DNA from: Prevotellamassilia timonensis
Lineage (GTDB): Bacteria; Bacteroidota; Bacteroidia; Bacteroidales; Bacteroidaceae
Reading direction: 5' to 3'
DNA: 64,000 nt
NCBI RefSeq assembly: GCF_900106785.1
Contig: NZ_LT629845.1
Span: 60,042 to 124,041, forward strand
Made by a program: the position numbers and the translations under genes
Notes under the pieces: model-generated
The model's database searches: none
Told to the model about the DNA's origin: nothing
Seen by the model: only the letters and a program-made list of their open reading frames with translations
Part shown: positions 26,175-34,787 of the stretch, in pieces
Numbering within the stretch: position 1 is the stretch's first letter
How the letters are laid out: every line of letters starts with the position of its first letter

Positions 26175-26501
26175 ACTCGCAAAAGACGAAACTAAAGTGA
26201 ACAAGGGCTGCTATGTGAGTGCATCGTTGGCATGCACAACTGGTAAAAAACATTTTGAAGCGGCGGACAAGTGTGTCCGTTCGCTGATTTTTTGTGTCCG
26301 CACGTCGGGGAAGCCCTATACCCTGAATGATGCGGATTTTTTCGTCTTGCATAATGGCAGTTCCTTGGTACATGGCGTTTCGCCTGTTGCAGTTCTCGGC
26401 AAAGAGACCGGGTGCGTAAAGACTACTTTACCAGCCCGGCAACTCGGAGTTGTGAACTTGATAGAAACAAACAACATTATTAACAATAACATTAAAGAGC
26501 T
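26175..26501 (+). other. Long untranslated leader of the nuo operon
   Basis: About 320 nt separate the predicted start of transcription from nuoA. A 102-codon frame (26197-26505, GTG start) covers it and overlaps the nuoA start as ATGA, but its product (five Cys, no recognisable family, Asn/Ile-rich end read from a typical A-rich leader) looks non-coding. No known riboswitch was recognised. Confidence 0.4.
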
Positions 26502-26852
26502 ATGAACTTTACCTTATTTGTCACTGCATTGCTGACAGGGTTGGCGTTCGTAGGTGTTGTGACGATATTGGCAAAACTGATTTCGCCGCGCAGCTATAAC
26601 GCTCAGAAGGAAGAGGCATACGAGTGTGGTATTCCTACACGTGGACGCTCATGGATGCAGTTCCGCGTAGGCTACTACTTGTTCGCTATTCTCTTTCTGA
26701 TGTTCGACGTTGAAACGATGTTCCTCTTCCCGTGGGCCGTCGTGATGCGCTCATTTGGCCCTGCGGGCTTGTTGAGCGTGCTCTTCTTCCTGTTTATTTT
26801 AGTTCTGGGCTTGGCTTATGCCTGGAGGAAAGGAGCGTTGAAATGGCAATGA
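26502..26852 (+). CDS. nuoA: NADH-quinone oxidoreductase subunit A
   Basis: A 116-residue membrane protein with three transmembrane segments and the NuoA signature YECGIPTRGRSWMQFRVGYYLFAILFLMFDVETMFLFPW (positions about 41-80). It belongs to the membrane arm of complex I, near the quinone site. It is the first gene of the cluster. Its end overlaps the nuoB start. Confidence 0.96.
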   Translation: MNFTLFVTALLTGLAFVGVVTILAKLISPRSYNAQKEEAYECGIPTRGRSWMQFRVGYYLFAILFLMFDVETMFLFPWAVVMRSFGPAGLLSVLFFLFILVLGLAYAWRKGALKWQ

Positions 26853-27478
26853 AAAGAGCAAAAATCAAGTCGATTCCTTACGAGGAATTCAAGGACAACG
26901 AGACTTATGAAGAGCTCGTTGAACAACTCAATGCGGGCGGCGCAAACGTAATTGTGCGCAAGCTCGACGACCTCATCGACTGGGGCCGTTCAAACTCTCT
27001 TTGGCCGCTGACATTTGCTACCTCATGTTGTGGTATCGAATTTATGGCCGTGTGTGCTGCACGTTATGACATCGCACGTTTTGGTTTTGAGGTTACACGT
27101 AACTCTCCCCGACAGGCTGATGTGATATTGGTGTGCGGAACCATTACTACCAAGATGGCTCCGGTGCTTCGCCGTCTGTATGACCAGATGGCAGACCCGA
27201 AGTATGTGGTGGCTATTGGTGGTTGCTCTATTTCGGGCGGTCCGTTTACCAAGTCGTACCATGTGCTCAATGGTGTGGACAAGATTATTCCCGTCGACGT
27301 TTATGTGCCGGGTTGTCCGCCGCGCCCCGAGTCATTCCTTTATGGTATGATGCAGTTGCAGCGTATTGTGAAAGTTGAAAACTTCTTCGGTACTACGAAC
27401 CGCAAGCAGAAGGACCCCTTCAAGGTGACTGCCGAGGAAAAAGAAGAAACCATTTATAATCAGGAGGAAGAGGCATGA
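26843..27478 (+). CDS. nuoB: NADH-quinone oxidoreductase subunit B
   Basis: A 211-residue protein carrying the N2 iron-sulfur cluster ligands: SCCGIEFMAVCAARYD (tandem Cys), GGCSISGGPF and VPGCPPRPE. It forms part of the quinone-reducing connecting module of complex I. The start at 26843 (MAMKRAK) has AAGGAG about 8 bases upstream; the ATG at 26849, overlapping the nuoA stop as ATGA, is an alternative. The C-terminus is extended and acidic. The stop overlaps the nuoCD start as ATGA. Confidence 0.96.
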   Translation: MAMKRAKIKSIPYEEFKDNETYEELVEQLNAGGANVIVRKLDDLIDWGRSNSLWPLTFATSCCGIEFMAVCAARYDIARFGFEVTRNSPRQADVILVCGTITTKMAPVLRRLYDQMADPKYVVAIGGCSISGGPFTKSYHVLNGVDKIIPVDVYVPGCPPRPESFLYGMMQLQRIVKVENFFGTTNRKQKDPFKVTAEEKEETIYNQEEEA

Positions 27479-29187
27479 GCGAAGAATTGAAAGCTACAGC
27501 TAATAACGGTACTGAAGCACAGAAACCTGCTGCGCCCGCCGCAGCTGCCAAACCTGCTGCTGCACGTCCGGCAGTGGCACGTCCTGCCGCTGCTCCTGCC
27601 AAACCTGCAGTGAATGAACTGAAACCTAAGACTGTGGCCGCTGCCGACTTGCACGCCGAAATGAAGCGCTTGCACGACGAAGAGGGCATGGACTTTTTGC
27701 TGAATTTGACAGGTGAAGACTGGCTCGAGGACGGCATTGGCGTGGTTTACCAGGTAGAGAATACCGAAAATCACAAGCAGGCTTGCGTTAAATGCGTGGT
27801 AAGTGATCGCGAAAACCCGATGATACCTTCGGTTTGTGACCTTTGGGACATTGCCAATGTGTATGAACGCGAGGTGTACGACTACTACGGCATCATCTTT
27901 ACCAACCATCCTGATATGCGCCGTTTGTTCATGCGCGAGGATTGGGTAGGTTATCCATTCCGCAAGGATAATGACCCTGAGAAGGACAACCCCTTCGACC
28001 CGCAACACATGACCAACGAGCCATTGGCAGACGTTACTTACGAATACCAGTTGGAGCAGGACGGTACGGTGAAGAAGGTTGAACACCAAATATTTGGTGA
28101 AGATGACTATGTGGTGAATATCGGTCCGCAGCACCCTTCGACTCACGGTGTGCTTCACTTCCGTGTAGACCTTGAGGGCGAAATGATTCGCAAGGTCGAC
28201 CCTATACTCGGTTACATTCACCGTGGTGTGGAGAAGATTAGCGAAAGCATGACCTATCCGCAGACTCTGGCTCTGACAGACCGTTTGGATTACCTTGGTG
28301 CCATGCAGAACCGCCATGCGCTGTGCATGTGTATTGAACAGGCCATGGGTGTTGAGGTGAGCGATCGTGTGCAAGTAATTCGTACCATCATGGACGAGTT
28401 GCAGCGTATTGACTCGCACATCTTGTTCTTTGGCTGTCTCTGCCAGGACCTTGGTGCCACAACCGCCTTCCTTTATGCTTTCCGCGACCGCGAGAAAATA
28501 CTCGACATATTTGAGGAAACTTGTGGCGGCCGCTTGATATTGAACTACAACACGATTGGTGGTGTGATGTATGACATTCACCCCAACTTCCAGAAACGTG
28601 TGAAGGAATTTATCAAGATTATGCGCAAGAACATTCAGGAGTATCACGACATCTTTACAGGTAACGTGATTTTCCAGAACCGTTCAAAAGGCGTGGGCGT
28701 GCTGACCAAGGAACAGGTGATAAGCTTTGGTTGTACCGGCGGTACTGGTCGTGCATCAGGCTGGCACAACGACTTGCGTAAGATTAAGCCTTATGCCGCT
28801 TATGACCGTGTGCAGTTCAACGAGATTGTACGCACCGAAGGCGACTCTTTTGCACGTTACATGATACGTCTGGACGAGATAAAGGAGAGCCTCAACATTA
28901 TTGAGCAGCTCATAGACAACATTCCCGAAGGCAATTATCAGGAGAAGATGAAGCCAATCATCAAACTCCCGGTGGGCACTTTCTACAGCGAGGTGGAAGG
29001 CAGCCGTGGCCGCATGGGTGTGTTTATCGAGAGCAAGGGCGACAAGAGCCCCTACCGCTTGCACTACCGTTCGACCGGCTTGCCTCTGGTGGCCGTGATG
29101 GATACGGCTTGCAAGGGCAATATGCTTGCTGACTTGATAACAATCGGTGGTACGGTGGACTACGTTGTGCCTGATATTGACCGTTGA
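27475..29187 (+). CDS. nuoCD: Fused NADH-quinone oxidoreductase subunits C and D
   Basis: A 570-residue fusion. After an Ala/Pro/Lys-rich low-complexity N-terminus (about 15-47) comes the 30-kDa NuoC domain (about 60-165, DLWDIANVYEREVYDYYGIIF; HPDMRRLFMREDWVGYPFRKD), then the 49-kDa NuoD domain (about 200-570, NIGPQHPSTHGVLHFRVDLEGE; ILGYIHRGVEKI; GCTGGTGRASGWHNDLRK; C-terminal ITIGGTVDYVVPDIDR). NuoD lines the quinone pocket. Fusion of C and D is known from several lineages; the flexible N-terminal extension is unusual and probably tethers nothing essential. Confidence 0.95.
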   Translation: MSEELKATANNGTEAQKPAAPAAAAKPAAARPAVARPAAAPAKPAVNELKPKTVAAADLHAEMKRLHDEEGMDFLLNLTGEDWLEDGIGVVYQVENTENHKQACVKCVVSDRENPMIPSVCDLWDIANVYEREVYDYYGIIFTNHPDMRRLFMREDWVGYPFRKDNDPEKDNPFDPQHMTNEPLADVTYEYQLEQDGTVKKVEHQIFGEDDYVVNIGPQHPSTHGVLHFRVDLEGEMIRKVDPILGYIHRGVEKISESMTYPQTLALTDRLDYLGAMQNRHALCMCIEQAMGVEVSDRVQVIRTIMDELQRIDSHILFFGCLCQDLGATTAFLYAFRDREKILDIFEETCGGRLILNYNTIGGVMYDIHPNFQKRVKEFIKIMRKNIQEYHDIFTGNVIFQNRSKGVGVLTKEQVISFGCTGGTGRASGWHNDLRKIKPYAAYDRVQFNEIVRTEGDSFARYMIRLDEIKESLNIIEQLIDNIPEGNYQEKMKPIIKLPVGTFYSEVEGSRGRMGVFIESKGDKSPYRLHYRSTGLPLVAVMDTACKGNMLADLITIGGTVDYVVPDIDR

Positions 29188-29193
29188 TAGGGA

Positions 29194-29726
29194 GTTTTAA
29201 GTTTTGAGGTTATAAGGTTATAAAGTTACCTGACCTTATTATTACTTCTCTATCAAATCTCTAATAAATAATATAAATGCAAAAATCAGAAACTCTGTTC
29301 TCATTTGAAGGACTCAAGGTGTGGCAAGAAGCAAGACTGTTAACAAAGTTGGTTTATCAGTTCACCCTTCGATTACCTGATTATGAGAAGTACGCATTGG
29401 GAAATCAAATACGGCGTGCAATGATTTCTGTTACGTCGAACATAGCGGAAGGAAGCGCACGTTTTTCCTATAAAGAGAAAATCCATTTCCTCGAAATAGC
29501 CTATGGCTCATTGGCTGAAGTTTATAATCAGCTGGTGGTAGGCTCTGACTTGGATTATTTCTCGTTTGAGGAAATTGAGTCCTTGAAACCCGCTTTTGAG
29601 TTTGTTGCGAAACTTATCAGAGGACTGAAATATAAATTTGCAGAGAATCTAAATTCATAAGTTATACGTTCTTGGGAAATGAGCGGGTAAAGGTAACTTT
29701 ATAACCTCATAACCTAAAAACTAAAA
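29194..29726. repeat. Inverted repeats flanking the four-helix-bundle gene in the nuo operon
   Basis: The left arm (29194-29231, with GAGGTTATAAGGTTATAAAG and TTACCT) and right arm (29691-29726, AGGTAACTTTATAACCTC and ATAACCT) are near-perfect inverted repeats of about 36 bp. The small gene at 29277-29660 lies between them. A similar pair without any gene lies before nuoL (32643-32775). Confidence 0.75.
29277..29660 (+). CDS. Four-helix-bundle protein (23S rRNA intervening-sequence protein family)
   Basis: A 127-residue all-helical protein with the family pattern SFEGLKVWQEARLLTKLVYQ, YALGNQIRRAMISVTSNIAEGSAR and FLEIAYGSLAEVYNQL. Members were first found in intervening sequences of 23S rRNA genes and form a pentameric, probably nucleic-acid-binding bundle; function unknown. 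It has nothing to do with complex I, yet is inserted between nuoCD and nuoH in the same direction, inside a pair of inverted repeats. This suggests it is a cargo of the spacer element. Confidence 0.88.
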   Translation: MQKSETLFSFEGLKVWQEARLLTKLVYQFTLRLPDYEKYALGNQIRRAMISVTSNIAEGSARFSYKEKIHFLEIAYGSLAEVYNQLVVGSDLDYFSFEEIESLKPAFEFVAKLIRGLKYKFAENLNS

Positions 29727-29734
29727 ACTGTTTT

Positions 29735-30820
29735 ATGTTTGACTTTTCATTAGTAACCTCCTGGTTGCATGGCTTTTTGATGAACACATGCGGCTTTGCC
29801 GAATGGGGTGCAATCTTGACAGAGAGCATTCTTGTGGCATTAGCCATCATCACTTTGTATGCCGTGTTTGCCATAGCCCTCATCTACATGGAGCGCAAGA
29901 TTTGTGCATTCTTCCAATGCCGTCTTGGTCCGATGCGTGTAGGTAAGTGGGGCCTTCTCCAAGTGTTCAGCGATGTGTTCAAAATGCTGACCAAGGAGAT
30001 TATCAGTATGCGACAGAGTGACCTTTTCCTGCACAATTTGGCTCCGTTCCTTGTTGTGACAGCCTCAATGGTCACCTTCTCGTGCTTACCCTGGAACAAG
30101 GGCGCGCAAATCATCGACTTCAATGTCGGCGTATTCTTCTTCCTCGCCATGTCGTCAATTGGTGTAGTAGGTATCCTGCTTGCCGGTTGGAGTAGTAATA
30201 ACAAGTATTCGTTGATTGGTGCCATGCGTAGCGGTGCACAGATTATCAGCTACGAGTTGTCAATCGGCATGACCATGCTGGCCATGATTTGCTTGACTGG
30301 TACCATGTCGTTCAGCGAGATATGCAACGACCAGTATTTGAATGGTTGGAACATCTGCCGAGGACACATCCCGGCAGTAATCGCCTTCCTTATTTACTTG
30401 GTTGCCGGCAATGCTGAGTGTAACCGTGGCCCGTTTGACTTGCCTGAGTGCGAAAGTGAGTTGACCGCAGGTTATCACACTGAATACTCGGGTATGCACT
30501 TCGGCTATTACTACTTGGCTGAATATTTGAACCTGTTTATCTGTGCCGGTATGGCAAGCACCATTTTCCTTGGTGGTTGGGCTCCGCTTCATATCTACGG
30601 ACTTGACGCCTTTAATGGTGTGATGGATTATATACCCGGTGCTGTATGGTTCATTGGCAAGACGTTCTTTGTGGTATTCTTGCTCATGTGGTTGCGTTGG
30701 ACTTTCCCCCGTTTGCGTATCGACCAGATATTGTCGCTCGAGTGGAAGTACCTCGTACCCTTCAGCATGGTAAACCTCATCATCATGGCGCTTTGCGTGG
30801 CCATGGGGTGGACGTTCTAA
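29735..30820 (+). CDS. nuoH: NADH-quinone oxidoreductase subunit H
   Basis: A 361-residue polytopic membrane protein with NuoH hallmarks: ALIYMERKICAFFQCRLGPMRVGKWGLLQVFSDVFKML, the GWSSNNKYSLIGAMRSGAQIISYELSIGM segment, and NRGPFDLPECESELTAGYHTEYSGMHFG. It anchors the quinone-reducing module to the proton-pumping arm. It starts 8 bp after the right arm of the inverted repeat that holds the four-helix-bundle gene. Confidence 0.96.
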   Translation: MFDFSLVTSWLHGFLMNTCGFAEWGAILTESILVALAIITLYAVFAIALIYMERKICAFFQCRLGPMRVGKWGLLQVFSDVFKMLTKEIISMRQSDLFLHNLAPFLVVTASMVTFSCLPWNKGAQIIDFNVGVFFFLAMSSIGVVGILLAGWSSNNKYSLIGAMRSGAQIISYELSIGMTMLAMICLTGTMSFSEICNDQYLNGWNICRGHIPAVIAFLIYLVAGNAECNRGPFDLPECESELTAGYHTEYSGMHFGYYYLAEYLNLFICAGMASTIFLGGWAPLHIYGLDAFNGVMDYIPGAVWFIGKTFFVVFLLMWLRWTFPRLRIDQILSLEWKYLVPFSMVNLIIMALCVAMGWTF

Positions 30821-30929
30821 TTTTATAGTTTGGTAAGTTTAGATGTTAACGCATGCTTGGGACTTTAACTGAAAGCTCCTTAACCATGCCAAACAGTATA
30901 AGCTCATTGAACTCATTAAGCTTAAATTC

Positions 30930-31397
30930 ATGGAAGAAAAAAGTTATATAGGTGGTGTAGTAAGTGGCTTGAAGAGCCTTGGCACAGGTTTGAAAACAAC
31001 CATGCGCGAGTTCTTCACTCCTAAAATCACCGAACAATATCCCGAAAACCGTGATTCGAACGAAATGTTCGAACGCTTCCGTGGTTCGCTCACAATGCCC
31101 CATAACGAGCAGAATGAGCACAAGTGCGTGGGTTGCGGACTCTGCCAGATGGCTTGCCCTAACGGCAGTATCAAGGTGACCAGCGAGTTTTACGAGACTC
31201 CCGACGGCAAGAAAAAGAAACGCCTCGTGAAGTATGAGTACGACCTTGGTTGCTGCATGTTCTGCATGCTCTGTACACGCGCTTGCCCCCATGGTGCCAT
31301 CACATTTGACCAAAGCTACGAAAATGCGGTGTTCAACCGTGCAAAGCTTGTCAAGGTGCTTAACCACCCCGGTAGCCACGTTGAAGAAAAGAAATAA
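30930..31397 (+). CDS. nuoI: NADH-quinone oxidoreductase subunit I
   Basis: A 155-residue ferredoxin-like subunit with two [4Fe-4S] motifs, CVGCGLCQMACP (about 68-79) and CMFCMLCTRACP (about 110-121). It passes electrons to NuoB. In complexes without NuoEFG, this end of the peripheral arm is where an external electron donor such as ferredoxin or another module would have to dock. Confidence 0.95.
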   Translation: MEEKSYIGGVVSGLKSLGTGLKTTMREFFTPKITEQYPENRDSNEMFERFRGSLTMPHNEQNEHKCVGCGLCQMACPNGSIKVTSEFYETPDGKKKKRLVKYEYDLGCCMFCMLCTRACPHGAITFDQSYENAVFNRAKLVKVLNHPGSHVEEKK

Positions 31398-31404
31398 TTA
31401 GTAT

Positions 31405-31625
31405 AGTTGAAAAGTTGAAAAGTAGAGAAGTTAAGAAGATGCTCATGCATTCAAACCAATGCTGAGACTTCTGCTTTTTAGAGAAAATAAGCTGCGGCTC
31501 GGCATAACATTCAAGCAAGTTTGATGTTCTGCGCTCGCCTTGCATTATTTTTCAAGAAAAGAATTCAAGGTGTGAGAATGACAAAGCATACGCTTAACTC
31601 TTAAACTTTTAACTCTTAACTTCAA
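31405..31625. repeat. Inter-cistronic inverted array (nuoI to nuoJ)
   Basis: The left part has AGTTGAAAAGTTGAAAAG and AGAAGTTAAGAAG (31405-31440). The right part has CTTAACTCTTAAAC and TTTTAACTCTTAACTTC (31592-31624) and ends 6 bp before nuoJ. Confidence 0.6.
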
Positions 31626-31630
31626 AAACA

Positions 31631-32155
31631 ATGAATTCACAAAACATCATGTTCGTCATCTTGGCTGTGCTGATGGTGCTTTCGTCGTTGGCAACAGTGC
31701 TGACCAAAAGCATCGTGCGCGCTGCCACATACCTGTTCTTTGTGCTGCTTGGCACAGCGGGCATGTATTTCTTGATGGGCTACACATTTCTCGGTGCAGC
31801 GCAGGTGATAGTTTATGCCGGCGGTATCATCGTGTTGTATGTGTTCTCTATCTTGCTGACAGAGGGTGCGAAGGATCAAGAAATCTTCAAGCGCAAGATT
31901 AAGGACGCCTCATGGGGCTTCGTGTTGAGCTTTGTAGGTTTCCTGGCCTTTGTAGGTGTGGTGCTCACGCACAATTTCAAGGCTGCAGTGCTTGCTGCAC
32001 CGAGTGAGACTGCCAATGCTGTCACAACCATTGATTCAATCGGCCGCAATATGCTATCGTCTGGCGACAACGGCTATCTCCTGCCTTTCGAGGCTGTGAG
32101 TGTGTTGCTGCTGGCCTGCATTGTGGGCGCACTGATGATTGCTCGTAAACGCTAA
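31631..32155 (+). CDS. nuoJ: NADH-quinone oxidoreductase subunit J
   Basis: A 174-residue membrane protein with five hydrophobic segments and the conserved FLGAAQVIVYAGGIIVLYVFSILL (about 56-80). It belongs to the membrane arm of complex I. It is preceded by an inverted array and followed by another before nuoK. Confidence 0.95.
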   Translation: MNSQNIMFVILAVLMVLSSLATVLTKSIVRAATYLFFVLLGTAGMYFLMGYTFLGAAQVIVYAGGIIVLYVFSILLTEGAKDQEIFKRKIKDASWGFVLSFVGFLAFVGVVLTHNFKAAVLAAPSETANAVTTIDSIGRNMLSSGDNGYLLPFEAVSVLLLACIVGALMIARKR

Positions 32156-32160
32156 TAAGA

Positions 32161-32315
32161 ATAAAGTTGAAAAGTTTAGAAGTTGAAAGTTAAGGTTATA
32201 CCTTTAACTGCTTAAAAGTAGTTCGTATCGTGTCGTGAAAGCGGTGCAATTTAAGATACAACGGTAAGCGAAAGGGTAACTGCTTAAACTCTTAAACTCT
32301 TAAACTTTCAAACTC
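32161..32315. repeat. Inter-cistronic inverted array (nuoJ to nuoK)
   Basis: The left part is AAAGTTGAAAAGTTTAGAAG and TTGAAAGTTAAGG (32163-32196). The right part is repeated CTTAAACT units (32283-32308), ending about 15-20 bp before nuoK. Confidence 0.55.
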
Positions 32316-32329
32316 AACAACAAACTATT

Positions 32330-32638
32330 ATGATTCAGATAGAATATATCCTGATTATTTCAGCCATCATGATGTTTGCGGGCGTTTTCGGCTTTCTGAC
32401 ACGCCGCAGCACGTTGGCCATACTTTTGTCGGTAGAGCTTATGCTCAATGCCACCGACTTGAACTTTGCAGTGTTTAACCGTATGCTTTATCCCGACGGT
32501 TATGAGGGTTACTTCTTTGCGCTCTTCTCTATTGCCATATCGGCAGCCGAGAGTGCCATTGCCATAGCCATCATGATCAACATCTACCGCATGATTAAGA
32601 ACATTCAGGTAGGTGAGCTCGAGAAGATGAAGTGGTAA
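32330..32638 (+). CDS. nuoK: NADH-quinone oxidoreductase subunit K
   Basis: A 102-residue membrane protein with three segments. The conserved SVELMLNATDLNFAVF (Glu of the second segment) and AISAAESAIAIAIMINIYR identify NuoK. It carries proton-channel glutamates in the membrane arm. Confidence 0.95.
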   Translation: MIQIEYILIISAIMMFAGVFGFLTRRSTLAILLSVELMLNATDLNFAVFNRMLYPDGYEGYFFALFSIAISAAESAIAIAIMINIYRMIKNIQVGELEKMKW

Positions 32639-32642
32639 GAGA

Positions 32643-32780
32643 GTTTTAAGTTCTTAGGTTAGAAGGTTATAATATATGTCTTGCTAATCTGATAGCCTAA
32701 AGAACGTTTGAGAATGTTGTGAGCGACTGAAGGTAACTTTATAACCTTATAACCTCATAACCTCTAAACTACTCTTAAAC
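32643..32780. repeat. Inter-cistronic inverted array (nuoK to nuoL)
   Basis: The left part is TTTTAAGTTCTTAGGTTAGA with AGGTTATAAT. The right part, GAAGGTAACTTTATAACCTT and ATAACCTCATAACC (32732-32762), is nearly the same as the right arm at 29691-29717 beside the four-helix-bundle gene. Confidence 0.6.
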
Positions 32781-32791
32781 TATAAAATACA

Positions 32792-34696
32792 ATGGATTAT
32801 ACAATTCTTATACTTTTGCTGCCATTCTTCTCGTTTCTCCTGCTTGGAGTGTTCGGAAAATGGTTCAGCCATAAAGCAGCCGGATTGGTAGGTACAGTAG
32901 TGCTTGGTGTGGTAGCCGTCATGGCTTATTACACCGCCTTTGAGTACTTTTTCCAAACTCCGCGTACGGCAGAGGGTGTGTTGCCCACACTCATGCCATA
33001 CAACTTTACATGGCTGCCCTTCTTCGTAAAGGGACTTAGCTTTAACATGGGCATCATGCTCGACCCCATATCGGTAATGATGTTGATCGTCATCACCACG
33101 GTGTCGCTCATGGTACACATTTATTCGTTTGGCTATATGCATGGCGAACGCGGTTTCCAGCGTTACTATGCCTTTTTGAGCTTGTTCACCATGTCAATGC
33201 TCGGCCTTGTGGTAGCTACTAACATCTTCCAGATGTACATGTTCTGGGAGTTAGTAGGTGTATCATCTTACCTGCTCATTGGTTTCTACTACACTTCGCC
33301 CGCTGCCATTGCAGCCAGCAAGAAGGCATTTATCGTGACCCGTTTTGCCGACCTCTTCTTCTTGATCGGTATCCTTATTTATGGTTACTACTGCCATTCA
33401 TTCGGATTTGAGTTCAACCAGGACGGTTTTGCACAAGGAGCCATGATGCTTCCCACCGCTTTGTTCCTTATGTTCATTGGTGGTGCTGGTAAGAGTGCCA
33501 TGTTCCCCTTGCACATATGGTTGCCCGATGCCATGGAAGGCCCAACCCCCGTGTCGGCCCTTATCCATGCTGCCACCATGGTGGTGGCCGGTGTGTTCCA
33601 GATAGCCCGTCTATTCCCCTTGTGGATAGAATATGCTCCTGGCACGCTGCACATTGTAGCTTGGGTAGGTGCTTTCACCGCTTTCTATGCAGCGGCTGTG
33701 GCTTGCTGTCAGAGCGACATCAAGCGTGTGCTTGCATTCTCAACCATTTCGCAAATAGCCTTTATGATGGTGGCTCTCGGTGTCTGCACCGAGTTCACAA
33801 CAGGTCATGAGCATGTAGGTTCGTTGGGCTATATGGCCTCAATGTTCCACTTGTTTACACACGCCATGTTCAAGGCCCTCTTGTTCCTTGGCGCAGGTTG
33901 CATCATTCATGCCGTGCATAGCAACGAAATGTCGGCCATGGGTGGTTTGCGCAAATACATGCCCATCACCCACATCACCTTCTTGATAGCTTGTTTGGCC
34001 ATTTCGGGTATACCTCCCTTCTCAGGTTTCTTCTCAAAGGACGAAATCCTGACAGCAGCCTTTGCTTACATGCCCGCCATGGGTTGGATCATGACAGCTA
34101 TTGCCGCCATGACAGCCTTCTACATGTTCCGTTTGTACTACGGCATATTCTGGGGCACAGAGAACAAAGCCTTGCATGCTGAGCACACCCCGCACGAGGC
34201 ACCGCTCACCATGACATTCCCCTTGATGTTCCTCGCATTAGTTACCTGTGTGGCAGGCTTCATTCCCTTTGGCCACTTTGTAAGTGCCGATGGCCAGTTG
34301 TACGACATTCACCTCGACTGGAATGTGGCCGGCACAAGCATCATTATTGCTGTAGCCTCAATATTCCTTGCCACCTATATGTACATTGGCGAGCGCCAGC
34401 CGCAGGCCGATGCCCTTGCCGAGAAGTTTGGCAAGCTTCATCGCTGGGCCTACAAGCGCTTCTATATGGACGAGGTTTACCAATACATTACTCACCGCAT
34501 TATATTTGCACACATATCAAAGCCAATTGCCTGGTTTGACCGCCATGTCATCGATGGTTTCTTCAACTTCCTGGCTTGGGGTACCAATGCCCTCAGTTTC
34601 CGCATTCGTGGTTTGCAGAGTGGTTCAGTACAGGGTTATGCTTACGTATTCCTGCTCGGTACTTTGATATTGCTGGCAATTATGGCCTTTGCGTGA
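32792..34696 (+). CDS. nuoL: NADH-quinone oxidoreductase subunit L
   Basis: A 634-residue Mrp-antiporter-like subunit. Hallmarks: FWELVGVSSYLLIGFYY (Glu of TM5), GGAGKSAMFPLHIWLPDAMEGPTPVSALIHAATMVVAGVF, SDIKRVLAFSTISQIAFM, and FSGFFSKDEIL. The C-terminal lateral helix region follows. It pumps protons at the distal end of the membrane arm. Confidence 0.96.
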   Translation: MDYTILILLLPFFSFLLLGVFGKWFSHKAAGLVGTVVLGVVAVMAYYTAFEYFFQTPRTAEGVLPTLMPYNFTWLPFFVKGLSFNMGIMLDPISVMMLIVITTVSLMVHIYSFGYMHGERGFQRYYAFLSLFTMSMLGLVVATNIFQMYMFWELVGVSSYLLIGFYYTSPAAIAASKKAFIVTRFADLFFLIGILIYGYYCHSFGFEFNQDGFAQGAMMLPTALFLMFIGGAGKSAMFPLHIWLPDAMEGPTPVSALIHAATMVVAGVFQIARLFPLWIEYAPGTLHIVAWVGAFTAFYAAAVACCQSDIKRVLAFSTISQIAFMMVALGVCTEFTTGHEHVGSLGYMASMFHLFTHAMFKALLFLGAGCIIHAVHSNEMSAMGGLRKYMPITHITFLIACLAISGIPPFSGFFSKDEILTAAFAYMPAMGWIMTAIAAMTAFYMFRLYYGIFWGTENKALHAEHTPHEAPLTMTFPLMFLALVTCVAGFIPFGHFVSADGQLYDIHLDWNVAGTSIIIAVASIFLATYMYIGERQPQADALAEKFGKLHRWAYKRFYMDEVYQYITHRIIFAHISKPIAWFDRHVIDGFFNFLAWGTNALSFRIRGLQSGSVQGYAYVFLLGTLILLAIMAFA

Positions 34697-34697
34697 A

Positions 34698-34780
34698 TTT
34701 TAAGTTGAAAAGTTGAAGGGTCGAAGTGGCAAGCATCGTTTGCTATCCTTCTAAACCCCTAAACTCCTAAGCTAAAAACA
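34698..34780. repeat. Inter-cistronic inverted array (nuoL to nuoM)
   Basis: A short member of the family: AAGTTGAAAAGTTGAAGG (34702-34719) on the left and CTTCTAAACCCCTAAACTCC with TAAGC (34748-34772) on the right, just before nuoM. Confidence 0.5.
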
Positions 34781-34787
34781 ATAAACA

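Noticed and set aside
26197..26505. A 102-codon frame overlapping the nuoA start as ATGA
   Set aside because: GTG start, no family resemblance, many cysteines and an Asn/Ile-rich end read from an A-rich leader; more likely untranslated leader.
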